A DNA stretch of 64,000 nt. Source: Dillenia suffruticosa. Taxonomy: Eukaryota > Streptophyta > Magnoliopsida > Dilleniales > Dilleniaceae. The stretch covers positions 9,993,774 to 10,057,773 of the forward strand of contig JAVTVX010000030.1 in NCBI GenBank assembly GCA_033439265.1, read 5' to 3'. Shown here in pieces: positions 1 through 11,390 of this stretch. Both the position numbers and the translations under genes were made by a program. Numbering within the stretch: the first letter of the stretch is position 1; each line of letters opens with the position of its first letter. The notes beneath the pieces were generated by a model. That model worked only from the letters and a program-made list of their open reading frames with translations, did not search any database and was not told the DNA's origin.

Positions 1-1440
1 TGAAAATAATCTAGCCATATTTCTAAACAGAAGTTATAAATACAATTTGTTATATACTAAATAGAGTTTTAATTATGTCAATTCTCAAGAAAACACATTA
101 TGAGCACTATTTTTTTTTTAGGTGCTAACAATATGAGCACTATTAAAGTAGAAAATCTAACATAGGATACTTTAATGTCTTTGAGTGTAAGTGTTTTATT
201 TTGAATAATGAAAATGATAATCTAGAAATTTAAAATGATGAAACAATTTTCTTAGATTATTCAACCTCTAATAAAATATATAAAGTTTATAACAAAAAAA
301 AAACCATAACTGTAGAGAAATCAATTCATCTTGAATTTGATGAATTTGACCCCTTTAGTAAGAAACATATATATTTTGATAATGAAAATATAAAAGAACC
401 CATATGCCAAAATGCTGAAAGCAAAACAAAAGAATAAGATTTAGATCATAATTCAAAAAAAAAAAAGAATCAGATAAGAAAAAAGAGGACAGAAATGATA
501 AATCTAAAGAAATTAATATCCAATTCTAAGAAAGAGTGTAAATGAGGAGAATATCATAAGAAACTTAGAATCTGGAGTATTGACAACGTCAACATTACAA
601 AACCAGTGTGAATATATAACTTTCATTTCACAGATAAAACTAAAAAATATAGATGAAGTTTTAAAGGATGAAAACTGAATATCAGCAATGCAAAAGAAAT
701 GAAATTAATTTTAGAGAAACAAAATATGAGATTTGGTTCTAGACCAAAGGATCACTTAGTAATAAGAACAAAAAAGGTTTACAGGAACAAATTAGACAAA
801 TATGGTACATAGTTAAGAATAAAGCAAAATTAATGGTATAGTCAAGAGAAAAGAATAGATTTTGACGAGATTTATGCCTCTGTAGTAAGATTAGAAATAA
901 TTAGAATGTTGGTTGTTTTTTCATGTTTCATGAATTTCAAGTTACATCAATGAATGTAAAGAGTGCATTCTCAAATGATCTAATTAGTGAAACAATATAT
1001 GTAGAGTAACCCCTAACTTTGAAAATCCAAAACATCCAGATCACGTATTAAAATTTTCTAAAACTTTATATTATCTTAAACAAATTCAAGTGTTTAGTAT
1101 GAAAAATTTAACAATTTATTAATAGAAAATGATTTGCAAGGAGGCAAAATTAACACAATCTTATTTATTAAAAGAAAAGACAAATAAATCTATATAGATG
1201 ATATAGTATTGAAGTAATAAATGAAACTTTTTGTCAATAATTTGTAAAGATAATTTATGATAGAGGAGTTATATTATTTTTAGGACTAAACACATAGAAA
1301 TGAAGTTTCACTTCATTAGAGAGATCATATACTAAAAAATGATATCATTTTTGAGCACATTGAAATAAAAAAAATTGTAAACATCTTTACAAAATCTGAA
1401 CAAAAATAGATTTTATAGCTTAACAAGGGAGTTAGAGGAA
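1..1440 (+). pseudogene. Ty1/copia (Sirevirus-like) integrase-RT-RNase H remnant
   Basis: Translating across the many stops and frameshifts gives an ordered copia polyprotein tail. Positions about 25-110 read as the integrase end (NRVLI...KKTHYE), 140-340 as the integrase-RT linker with phrases like CKCFILN and FDEFDPFSK, 550-780 as the entry to RT (ESGVLTT, FGSRPKDHLVIRTKKVYRNKLD), 850-1010 as the RT core (FDEIYASVVRLE, FKLHQMNVKSAF) and 1185-1215 as the YxDD-box region (IYIDDIV). The RNase H end is at about 1282-1420 (TKHIEMKFHFIREI, VNIFTKSEQK). The wording is closest to the Sirevirus/SIRE branch, which is inference from recalled family consensus. The 5' part lies outside the window. No frame stays open for more than a few dozen codons, so this is long dead. 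Confidence 0.85.
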
Positions 1441-1960
1441 TGATGAATTAGGAAGAATAATCGTAAGTTTCCCTTAGAATAAGTTGTATGACATATTTGA
1501 TTGATACCTCCATACTTTGTGATTGTATTGGTTTTCTAATTATCACTCCTTTTGTTTCATTTTCTTGATTTGTAATGGACATGTAATTGGTTTCTATTAA
1601 CATGAACATAGCTTATGTAATAAACATGCTTTATATTTAATTTATGTTTGATTACCGACTTTATTTCCTTATGATGGCTAATTTCTTTATGTTTAGTTTA
1701 TGAATTGGTTGATGACAAAAATGGGAAGATAAAAGAAGATAAGACCATAAACTAAAGGGGAGAAATACTTAGCATAGATTAAGGGGGAAAAATAAAAATT
1801 GATTAAGGAAAAAGATTGACTGTGAAAGATAAGAGAGAAAATTTTATAATATATTGATAGAAAGATAAAAAATACAGTTAAAACATTAAAAAAAAAAAAC
1901 CTAAACATAAATGAAGGGGAGAATTAAACATTTGAATTGCTTATGCATGTCAGCTGTTTA
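1441..1960 (+). other. 3' non-coding tail of the copia remnant with polypurine tracts
   Basis: No gene is visible. The stretch after about 1690 is strikingly purine-rich on the plus strand, with several GGGGAGA/GGGGGAAA-like tracts (around 1755, 1786 and 1912) next to the phrase TGATGACAAAAATGGGAAGA. That phrase type is typical of the region between pol and the 3' LTR of Sireviruses. I cannot place a clean LTR start. Confidence 0.45.
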
Positions 1961-3651
1961 TGTTAGTTGTTTGCTAAATCTTTGAAATTAAAAATATGAA
2001 AGAAACCTAGAGGGAGTGAATAGATTTCTTTAAATAATGTTGACATTAATTTTAGATTAAAAACTATTTTTGATTGTTTTGAGTATAAGTGAAATAGGAT
2101 TAAAATAATACGAATTAGATCAGATGACACCTAGTATTTATTGTGATTCCGCCAATATTGGTGTACATCCACTCCAAGGGTTTATCTAGATTTTTTACTA
2201 TTTTCAAAATAGTTTAAAACCAACTTGTTTGCAAGTACATATTAGATTTTTACATTGTTTTTCTCAAGCACTTCATACAATTCCAAATTGTGTAACTTTC
2301 CCTTACTAAAACCCCAGACCTAACTACCATACTTGGATTTTTGTACAATTAATACTTAATGAAGAGAATGTTATAATGATGAGACTTTTACCCTAAGATA
2401 TAACAGAATTGAAGTACAATAGAAAACATATAGTTCAATAACAAAACAGATTATGACGCTATAAAAACAAAGTATGGGATTGAATGTGTTCATGAGGGTT
2501 GGATGCTTTCTTATTGAATGCTCTCTTATACACATTTCTTTTTCTTCAATGCTTGTATTTATAGATAGATACAGTCCACAAGTTAAGGTTGGAGGTGATT
2601 TGAAATTTGAACGTTGATCTGCATTGAATGTCTTCACCAACTGATCAATTTTTGAATTAATACTTACAATTTTATTCAGAAATAACCGTTGAAGTCCTTG
2701 TTTCGATATTGTTATTTTCTTATGTCGGCATGGTTAGCAAAGATGACCACTCATATGCTGAGTAAGTTCGATTTGCTATTCGACATGCTAAGTTGATAAA
2801 TTTCTATTACTCGTGTCGATATTTTAATGTTTCTGTGTCGACATCTAATGACATGAATATCTTAGGTCATGTATCACATGATCCTCTATGTGTTCTGTGT
2901 TTGTTCTAAATCACATGTTAACATCATAATGTCACATGTCGACATCTAGTCTTCTATGTTCTATGTTCATGTGTCGACATCCTGATTGCTTATGTCGACA
3001 TCAGGTAGTATTGAATAATCTAATTAATGTGTCAGAAACTACTTTATAATGAACATGTCGACATTCAGATTTCTTATGTCAACATCTAATAGTTTTCTTG
3101 AGTTCTAAAGAATATGTCGACATTTTAACCTCTTGTGTCAATATCTAGTAGTGTGTTTAATGTTTTTTTTTTTTTTATTTCTAAGCATGTGTTGACATCT
3201 GATATTTCGTATCGACATCTTGGTAGTATGTAGTTTTCTAAACAATGTGTCGATGTATCTAAATGGTGGTGTAGACATATTTTTTGCATTTCCTCTTCTT
3301 GGTTCATATCTACATTCCAGTTTTTAGTGTCTACATTATCTTTTATGTGTTCTTTGTCTATTCTAAAACCCGTGTCAACACTATAACCTCTTGTGTTGAC
3401 ATGTGTTTAGTGTTCTGTATCCTTTGAAAATCATCTAAGTGTTGAGTGTGTCTATTGGTCTAGAGGTTCTATTCAACACTCCTATTTATGTTGACATATT
3501 CAAGGAGTGGTGTAGATATCTTCTTATGCTCATCCTCAGAAGGGTTTTGGATTTAATTTTTTTTTAATCTTAAACTGTTTCAAGTTCTTCCTAATCGTAA
3601 TTAGCATTAAGTATGCTAATTTGTTCATCATTAAAATAGTTAATGCCAACA
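1961..3651 (-). mobile_element. LTR of a minus-strand Sirevirus-like element
   Basis: On the minus strand the sequence starts TGTTGGCATTAAC at 3651, directly after a polypurine tract (3652-3664), as expected for the first bases of a 3' LTR. It then runs leftward through an array of TGTCGACAT motifs. The far end is uncertain. A phrase around 2007-2030 (CCTAGAGGGAGTGAATAG) resembles one often seen near Sirevirus LTRs, so I place the left limit near 1961. No open frame in it looks coding. Alternative: this is a shorter LTR ending anywhere between 1961 and 2400. Confidence 0.45.
2723..3497. repeat. Dispersed array of the palindrome TGTCGACA(T)
   Basis: Perfect TGTCGACAT occurs at 2836, 2937, 2972, 2993, 3056 and 3115. 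One-mismatch or two-mismatch versions sit at 2723, 2814, 3077, 3136, 3190, 3210, 3248, 3373, 3394 and 3489. That makes about sixteen sites in 775 bp with irregular spacing of roughly 20-110 bp. The core TGTCGACA is self-complementary and contains a CpG. The common variants TGTTGACA and TGTCAACA are exactly its two C-to-T decay products. Confidence 0.9.
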
Positions 3652-4320
3652 ATCTTCCCCCTCCTTAATGATGACAAAACCCTCGTAAAATTTGGATGTT
3701 GTCATGGTTTATGATTGTTTCTAGAAAATTTCTAAGTCTTTGTGATTGTTTCTTTGAATTTTTTTAAGTCTTCTCTTAGTTTGACTTTATTTTCTTAGGA
3801 TTTTCTCCCCCTATTTCTTGTGCATTGAGGACCTAAAATTTTTCTAGGATCATAGGATTATGCTAAGAGATACGGTCAATCGGTATTTCTTCCCCTTTTT
3901 GTTATCAATAGAAAAGATGGGCCATTGAGTAAACCATATGGGCACAAAAGGCCCAAGTTTAAGGTCATTGACCTATCTTTAGGGTACAAAACTCCTTTTG
4001 AAAATGTGTCTACATGCCTACGTGTGAAAGACTTATATCTAGTCTTGAGAAAATGAAGTCTAGGCATGAACATTTCACTAAGTGCAGCAATCTTAATTGC
4101 AGAAATCAATGCAGAAGCTGCATTGGTGTGATTAAGCATTTAAAAAAAAATACCAGTTAGCAAGCACGATAGAAACTTAAGTATTTATGAGAAGAAAGTA
4201 CAAGTTGTGCAGAAGAATATTACAATACAAATCAGACAAAATTTCATGAACAACTAAACATCATCAAAACATATATAGTTCAGTAAAAAGATAAGTAGAA
4301 CAAAAAGAAAGGCATTGGAC
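3652..4320 (-). other. Polypurine tract and 3' non-coding region of the minus-strand Sirevirus-like element
   Basis: The tract at 3652-3664 reads GGAGGGGGAAGAT on the minus strand and abuts the LTR start. A second tract (AAAAAGGGGAAG) lies at about 3889-3900, next to a minus-strand GATAACAAAAAGGGG phrase. An 87-codon minus frame at 3876-4139 may be the tail of the env-like reading frame, but it resembles nothing I know. Confidence 0.5.
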
Positions 4321-6105
4321 AATCAATTAGACATATGGGCTCCTGCGTTATTGGTTATTGGAAGATTCTTTATCTTTCGCTATAGAGTTTATCTTTTGTT
4401 CCAGTTCCGCAGTCATTTCTTGTAGTTGAGATAATTTATCTTGCAACTGTAAGTTCTGAGAGGTACCTAGAATTAGGCCATTAGCCTACATACATGGAAG
4501 AGATTATCCTACATAATTCATCTTCCACTATAGAGTTTAAGTGGGAAAAGCAGCTCCTAATTGAGTAGAGGAAGGTGCAGTAGTTGTAGGAGGAGGTTGA
4601 GTTGCTTGAGGTGCAAGAGAAGGTGTAGTGGTCATTTTTGGTGTAGATTTTGATATAAGGTGAGGTGCTGGACTACTAATAATGGTTGTAGAGGAGGTAG
4701 GAGGAGTAGGTGTAGGGGCATTAATCTAAAAATGATTAGAGGAGGATGCATGCATGCATAGAGAAAGGATTAGGGTTTGTAGTAGCAAGAGTAGAAGATA
4801 AAGGTCATACCACAGTAGGCTTAGGATCAAAGACTTAGGAATATTAGAGACAGGTCTAAGAGTAGATGATGATCTCCAGATGCACTCATGTTCTCGATGA
4901 AAGCAGTAATGATCTTATGATTTTGGCTAATATTATCCTGCATGTCAGTCATGTCTACATAAGCCACTTTCATGTTCTTCTCAATCAAAGTGATTTTGTG
5001 ATCTAGTTGTTCATAATTTTCTCTCACCTTGGTCTCTAATCCAACAAGCCTCTCAAGGATTTTAGTTTGCATTTCTTCCATCTTTTATAAAATTTCATCT
5101 ATCTTAGATTTAGATGGGGATGATCCTTGGGTCGCAATCAACTATAGAGTGGGTCTTGTAGTTTTCGTAGCCCTCTCTTCCTCATATGCTTGACTAGCTT
5201 CTCCTTCTTCATTTCTCTTTCTTTTCCCTTTGATCATTGCATCTAATTGATCTTTCCTTACCCACTTATTTTCTTCACTTTTATATACCCATTTTGATTT
5301 GAGTAGGTTGAGACATTAATCCTATGCTTCTTGTTCAACCTAGTGTACTTCTCATCATTTAATTCTACCCCATACCTCGTCAAGATATACATTATGATAG
5401 ATGCATAACAGTTGGTATTTCATGTTCTTCATCATTGTTCTTAGGAAGTAAGGGAACAGAAAGTGCATCCCTGGATTTTTCTTCTCCATTAGGAATCTCA
5501 TGAACCACGAATCTTCATTGAACATTGTGGTATAGTTCCCTACTTGTGACTTGAACACATAAGCCACAAGCAGGTGTAATAGCCTCTCATGCAAGCACAA
5601 TTCCCTAAGACTAGTGTTGGTAGTCTCTAAATTAAGATCCTTAAAAATAATTTTGTAGTTATCTAGCAAGATGGTGCCTAAATGTTTTTCACAAGCAGTA
5701 CAAGGTACCAACTCCATATCATGTATCTTAGTGATTTTTCTAGAGACAATATCTATGAATACTTCCATCACATACGTCCTATAAGCACAACACACCCTTT
5801 CTTTATCAATAGTTATATAAAATTCACTATCTACACCAATCTCTAGCACTCTCATCTCCTCCAGATTGTTGTAAAACAATTTAATTAACCTATGATAAGT
5901 TTGAGCTTAAGGAGTGATTAAGGAAAAAGGGATTACCTTTTGAATATATTGCTCGTATGGAAACCCTGTACTCTTTAAGAATTCCCAATTAATCTATCTC
6001 CCCAAAATTTAATTCCTCTTTGAAAAATCCTTGAATTGACTTCCCTTAGTTGCTAAGTTGAATCCTCATGATTGCACTCAAAGTTAGTAGTCTCAGTTTA
6101 GGCAT
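4321..6105 (-). pseudogene. Env-like / 'putative plant transposon protein' ORF of a Sirevirus-like element
   Basis: A minus-strand reading frame can be followed from an ATG at 6105 (MPKLRLLTLSAIMRIQ) through LNFGEID, EFLKSTGFPYEQYIQK and the open 174-codon stretch at 5355-5879. That stretch contains LRELCLHERLLHLLVAYVFK and FNEDSWFMRFLMEKK, a pattern like the domain annotated in plants as putative plant transposon protein (family assignment by recalled pattern, not a search). Downstream at 4827-5081 it becomes a strong coiled coil (LERLVGLETKVRENYEQLDH), followed by another heptad-rich stretch at about 4340-4450 (KLSQLQEMTAELEQKI). Stops and shifts interrupt it at several places, notably near 6050, 5990 and 5890. 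Its place just upstream of the polypurine tract and LTR fits the extra ORF of Sireviruses. No pol of this element is visible to the right, where another LTR starts. Confidence 0.5.
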
Positions 6106-6432
6106 TTTAGTTTATTTACGTAAAGATAGAGCTAGAGAGGATATCAGAAATGTGGATGGGATTTGAAAAAGTTTTCTAGGATTTTGAGTTTCAAAATGTG
6201 AGAAATCGATTTGAATGGGTAATTTTAATAATGGACAACTAGATTGATGGGTTCGAGAGTGAAGATTTTTAGGGTTCTAGTATTCGAATAAGAGGAAATT
6301 GAGAAAACTTTGAACTTTAAAGAGGCATGTCGAATTGTCTCTGAGACTTACTCGAATTCTCTGGACATGTCAACACCATGAGCCGGCGTATTTGATATGC
6401 GTGAGGCCTTTTCAAGCACTAGATGCTGACAT
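6106..6432. other. Unassigned sequence between env-like ORF and the next LTR
   Basis: No coding signal is seen. It is AT-rich and probably belongs to the same minus-strand element. It contains one GACATGTCAACA phrase (about 6364), related to the motif array further left. Confidence 0.3.
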
Positions 6433-8355
6433 TGTCACACCCTGACCCACAAATCAAGCACACGACAATTTCCGCATTATCTCATAATACAGGTGAGTTT
6501 AATCGCACACCAAAATATCGTAAGATATTCATCGATATCTATCCATTTTTCAAAATAATTCAACATTTTCAAACAAATCAACATGCATTCATCATGCAAC
6601 AAAAGGATTAACCCAGTCCGTCTTTGTTCAAAACATGTAAGCACAAGGCCAGTCTAGCCATTTAAATCCAAATTCATGTACAGCTCCAACTCTGCCATTT
6701 CAATCAAATCCACAAAATATAAAACAAATCTCTACTCAAGAGATCCACATCCAATGCCAAAAAAACAATTCTGAAGTAAATTTCAAGAAAGAAAAGTAAA
6801 GATTTTCAAGATAAGTAATGCAATTCCAACTAAAAAAAAATACGAATATTAAATAAGTTTCCAAAAGAGTTTATACAAAAATGTCTCAAAGGGGCCCATA
6901 TAAAATCTCCAAAAAAAAGAAATCAGGATAAAGGATAACTAGTATCTGCAATGAGTCCTTCAACATGATCTTGTCTCGAGTTATTAATACCGACAATACC
7001 TTGGTCTAAACTTTCTTTGTAAAAAATTAAAATAAAAGGGATGAATATATAACAATACTCAGTGAATGAATAATATGTTATGAAAGTAAATGAGGGATGA
7101 TTGTGGATATATCAAACAATTATCTCAAAATCATATTATTGTATCCATAAGAATTTAATATTCATCATTAAATATAAAATTTTTCAAATAAAATTCAATA
7201 TTTACAATAAACAAATCATATGCATCCAATCATATCCGTAAGTTTTCCAAAATCATGGAGTTACAAAATCATAGTTCCCGACAATGGTTTATTACGACCA
7301 AGAGTGGAACCGCCAAGAGTTTTCGTGCTTTTCTAACTTACAAATCCCCCAACCTTGGCATTGGTTCGGATCTCCCTTGGAGTGCTACCAAGCTATTCTA
7401 AAATATATTGGAAATACCTCTTAAGTGTGGCTATCTCTTAAGGCAAACGCCCCTAAGCATGTTATCCCATCGGACCTCACTGTAAGGGGAATAACTATAG
7501 CTATTAAATCATACATTCAATCACTATTTCACAAATCTCATAGTATATATCAAAGTATGCCATAATCATTCAAACGTTTCTCAAATCATAAGTTCAATGC
7601 TAACATATTCAATATGAATTAATAAATATGGAATATTATTTCAATAAAATATTTGGATGTATTTTTCATTCTAAATTCTCTTTTGGGACACTTCACAATC
7701 ACAAACTAATTTATAAATTAATTTTAAAAATATTTACAAAATCGAGTAAAATATTTTCTTATTTAAAATCATAACTATACATTCGCTCACCTTTTGGGAG
7801 GGTACTCACTCTCAATTCAAATCCAAATCAATAGTTTTCTCCTCAAATTCTAATTGCCTTAAACTTAAGACAATATGCACACATTTATAACTTAATCACA
7901 AACTAATATTAAGGAAAAATCAATATTTTCCTCACAAGCCAAACTTCAATTTTCCTAAATTTACAAATCTCTTATTTAATTTTATCAAATTATATCACCA
8001 ATTTAGAGAAATAATTCTTCTTTCAAGATTTTTTTCTAAATTTTAATATTATATATACTTTATGTCTAAACCCCTAAACTTTATTTTTTCAATCTCAATA
8101 TAAAATTAATGCACTCAAATTTAAGATGAATGAAGGAAAATTATCTTATTTGAACCACTAATTTTATCTTTTGGTCATGTCATCTTCAAACTCTACATTT
8201 TTCTCCCTCTACAAAACCCCAAATTTCAATATAAATCCAAAATTTATGCAAAAATAATTAAAACTTAAGTTTAGGAAAAGTATTACCTGTATTGGAATCA
8301 TCAATTTCATCATTTGTTGAGCCACTTCAAATCTTAGTAGGAAAACTTGAATGTT
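6433..8355 (-). mobile_element. Partial LTR, family C (gypsy-type), interrupted at its right side
   Basis: The plus-strand view opens with TGTCACACCCTGACCC, the reverse complement of an LTR 3' end. The segment shares ordered blocks with the two other family-C copies (48,187 and 57,256). Examples are the passage around 7270-7500 with 'CCCAACCTTGGCATTGGTTCGGA' type wording (compare 58,080-58,110) and the CTCACCTTTTGGGAGGGTACTCACTC block at 7785 (compare 58,515). It stops where family-B sequence begins at 8356. Long LTRs of this kind with GGGGCGTGACA-type ends belong to Ty3/gypsy Tekay/Del-like elements; the lineage is inferred. There is no gene inside. Confidence 0.65.
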
Positions 8356-10130
8356 TGTAACGATCTGCTATTTAGGCATCGCATCCCCTAGCAAAATGGA
8401 ACAGACATGCAAATGCGGAAACAACTAACACAATTAAAATACGATATTTGGATTTGTGATAGTCGCATTGCTTATGTGTGATAATACGGAAAGAGATTTA
8501 TAATAAAAAAAATTAAATTGTTTGTTATTTCCAAAAAAAATAACAACAAAATCTTCCTTATTTAATGACTATTTAGCCATCAGAGATTAATATAAAACCT
8601 GATAAAACACATAGATCACCTATAATATCAAATAAACAGGTATTAATGGCTCTCCTGACCATATGATAATACACTATGGAATATAGACTCAATATAGACA
8701 AAACTATACATATGAAACTCTCATTGACCTTCAATTATTCATTTACATATAGCAGGTACTCATACAAATAAAAAAAAAAACACAAGAACAACATGCTTTA
8801 ATAATATAAGCAGATCGAAAAAGAGTATGGAATAAAATCTCTTGATTTAAAAGTCTCTATCCTACGATCCCTTCTCGTCTCCTTGATCACCTGAAAAGGG
8901 TTGGTATAAGCTGAGCAAGTACATAGGGGACCAATGGCATGCATAACAAAGAATCAAGTATAGAAATATTAATATCAACAAGCAAATATCGTGATATCGA
9001 AGAGTACACAAAAGATATATATTATTTCAAACTATCCTAGAAAAATAAGTGCAATTACCACTGTAGATTTATTATCTTTCTCTATCTTTATTGTTTTAAT
9101 TTGAAATTGATATTTAAAAAAAAAGAATAAAATGTCGAGCCAATTAAGTGTATGAAGCTTTGAAAGAGTAAATCAAAATTCAATATTTCTAAATAAAATA
9201 TGTCTTTTTAGATTAAACACCTCAAATATTTCACCCGTTTCTAATTCCACTCTCGTAGGGAGAAGAGATAGATCCATTATTCCTCAAGATTCACCCGCAG
9301 GTTTCGCAAAACTTTCGGATAAATCATCGTTATATCACTTTCTCTTTATATTACTTCATATTCACATGAGTAATGATCACAAAGATCCCCATTTATCACA
9401 AGAATTACATAGAATTCATAACTAAATATCACAAATATGCAATCTCTATAGTCAATTAACTCATAACACTTCAATGAGTTATTTCAGCACAAACAAGTTT
9501 TGATCAAACTATTATATCTTGGGCTACAATGTTTGGATCAAGATGAATCCATTTATCATACAAAATTAAGACTTAGGGTTACAACTTATATATTCAAAAC
9601 AAGTTTCAATTCCAATTTCACATAGAACGTCACATCAAATAATGTTACAACCCAAAATTCACAATACAACTTGTATAGTTATAGAAAATTAACATAACTT
9701 CTTCTACACATATTTGATTGAAGTGATTCTAGTGGCCATTTAAAGATAAGACATAGGACTACAATATTTGTGTTCAGAGGTTAGCCTAATTCAGTCTAGA
9801 AGAGAGTTAATAATCGAGGGAAAGTTTAGTACCAAAACAGACAGAAATAGGGTTTTATACATAAAATGTGATACTTTGAAAATTCATAAAAAATTCATTT
9901 CTCAATAAAACTCTTCAAATTTTATATCCTTTTAAAGTTATTGAAGTCTAATTTCTTTAGAAGAAAACCTTACTTGATTTACAATTGTGCAGAAAAAAAT
10001 ATTTAATAAAAAATAGAGTATGTTCATCTATAAATAGAGTAGTTTTTTTTACAGAGATTATGCTATTTCAAAAATTTACTGAAAATTCAATTTTTCACGA
10101 AATTTTTTGAATTATATGTCATTTTAAAGC
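8356..10130 (-). mobile_element. LTR, family B, 5'-truncated copy
   Basis: Reverse-complemented, this matches the solo LTR at 21,700-32,725 in order. 9300-9700 corresponds to 31,430-31,760, 9600-9830 corresponds to about 22,930-23,160, and its terminal 8356-8400 (TGTAACGATCTGC reading inward) corresponds to the LTR end at 32,690-32,725. The LTR start side is cut off at the junction with the gypsy LTR near 10,130. No open frame of note; sequence-only LTR. Confidence 0.8.
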
Positions 10131-10558
10131 TTATACTATATTGTATTACTAATATTATTCAAATATGCCTGTTGTTGCTGCATATAAAGCCTTTTCCAAA
10201 GATTTTACAATAAATCTGTTATCATATAATTTTATATTGAATTTTCTACACATGCACACATGAACCTTACTGGACTATTAAGCTCACAAAAAAAAAATTA
10301 TTTTAGATCATGCAGGAACAAAGACCGGGAAAGATTAACGAAAAGGGAAAGCTTTGTGATGGTTAACCCCTCTAATATAAAAGTTTTGCTACTTCATCTT
10401 GTATAAAAGACTTTTATAATATGCAATGATTAAGATAAATGAAAGATCTATTATTTTAGTATGACTTTCATACTTTGCAAAGTGACTAAGCCTTGGTGAG
10501 AACCAAACAGTCCGTCGCCGATGAAGCCCCAGTGAGGGGATGGATTTGGGGCGTAACA
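10131..10558 (+). repeat. Truncated 5' LTR of the gypsy element
   Basis: It matches 15,805-16,224 nearly base for base, from TGTATTGTATTACTA through the GATGAAGCCCC block to the terminal GCGTAACA. The first ~1.2 kb of the LTR is missing. The terminal GTAACA against GTGACA in the 3' LTR is a G-to-A change. Confidence 0.88.
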
Positions 10559-10564
10559 ATTAAA

Positions 10565-10577
10565 TGATATTAGAGCC
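10565..10577 (+). promoter_or_regulatory. Primer binding site (initiator tRNA-Met)
   Basis: TGATATTAGAGCC, six bases after the LTR end, is a two-mismatch version of the common plant site TGGTATCAGAGCC. Both differences are transitions. Confidence 0.75.
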
Positions 10578-10694
10578 TAGAATAAGAAAAAGATGATATT
10601 AAGTAGAAACATTTGCATTTAAGTTGATATTATAGTTAGAAATAATTATTATGTCTCATAGGAATTTTCTAACATTATCGGAAATCTTGTAGCA

Positions 10695-11170
10695 ATGGAA
10701 CGAGACAAAGATCAATCTTTAATGGAGGAAGATCCATTTGAAGAAATAAAGGACGAAGAGAAAGAACCAAGTAATAGGAATTATTACGTTTTGATAGAAG
10801 ATGGTGAGGAAGAAGTAGAGTCTACTAGATCTTCAAGGAAAGATTTGCTAATGGATGCTCAAGTGGCAGAAATCAATCAGCTATAGCAACAATGGTTGCA
10901 AGCTCATAGTTAGTTACAACAACAGTGGGAAGAATTGCTTGCAGTAAAATATGAAAATCTTATGTTAAAAGAAGATATTGAATACCAGAAGAAATGGGAT
11001 CAGTTCCTAGCTAAATATTGTATCGATGCAGACAAAAGGCTTAATCAACTGACCAAAATAAACAGGATGTTGGAAAAATAAAGGCAAGGGTCTGCAGGAA
11101 TTATTTAAAATTATGAAGAAAAGATCAAAACTTTGCAAATGGGCCTACATGATATTTGTAATGGCTAGAA
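10695..11170 (+). pseudogene. Acidic / coiled-coil leader ORF of the gypsy element
   Basis: A frame opens at 10,695 (MERDKDQSLMEEDPFEEIKD) and stays open for 63 codons. Across single stops (TAG at about 10,884 and 10,910) it continues as a glutamine- and lysine-rich helix (QQQWEELLAVKYENLMLKED, then KKWDQFLAKYCIDADKRLNQ) to about 11,170. The first third is strongly acidic, and the rest has heptad spacing typical of a coiled coil. It precedes gag in the leader. Such leader ORFs occur in some plant gypsy elements, but I do not recognise this one and assign no function. The stops are TAG at positions where glutamine would fit, consistent with C-to-T decay. Confidence 0.5.
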
Positions 11171-11390
11171 GAGATAACTCAGAATCTAGCCAACACTTAG
11201 AAAACTGGCCCTAAACTATAGCATAACTAACTAAACTTTTTAGTATCCATGTTGAAAATATTTAGAAATATGTTTTGATAATGTAATATGAATGTACATT
11301 TATAAGTAATGTTAATATTATAGGTCTTTTGTAACTTTTTAACATAATAACTACTTCCTTATTTTGAAGGTATTTTCTTGGAGTATTAAG

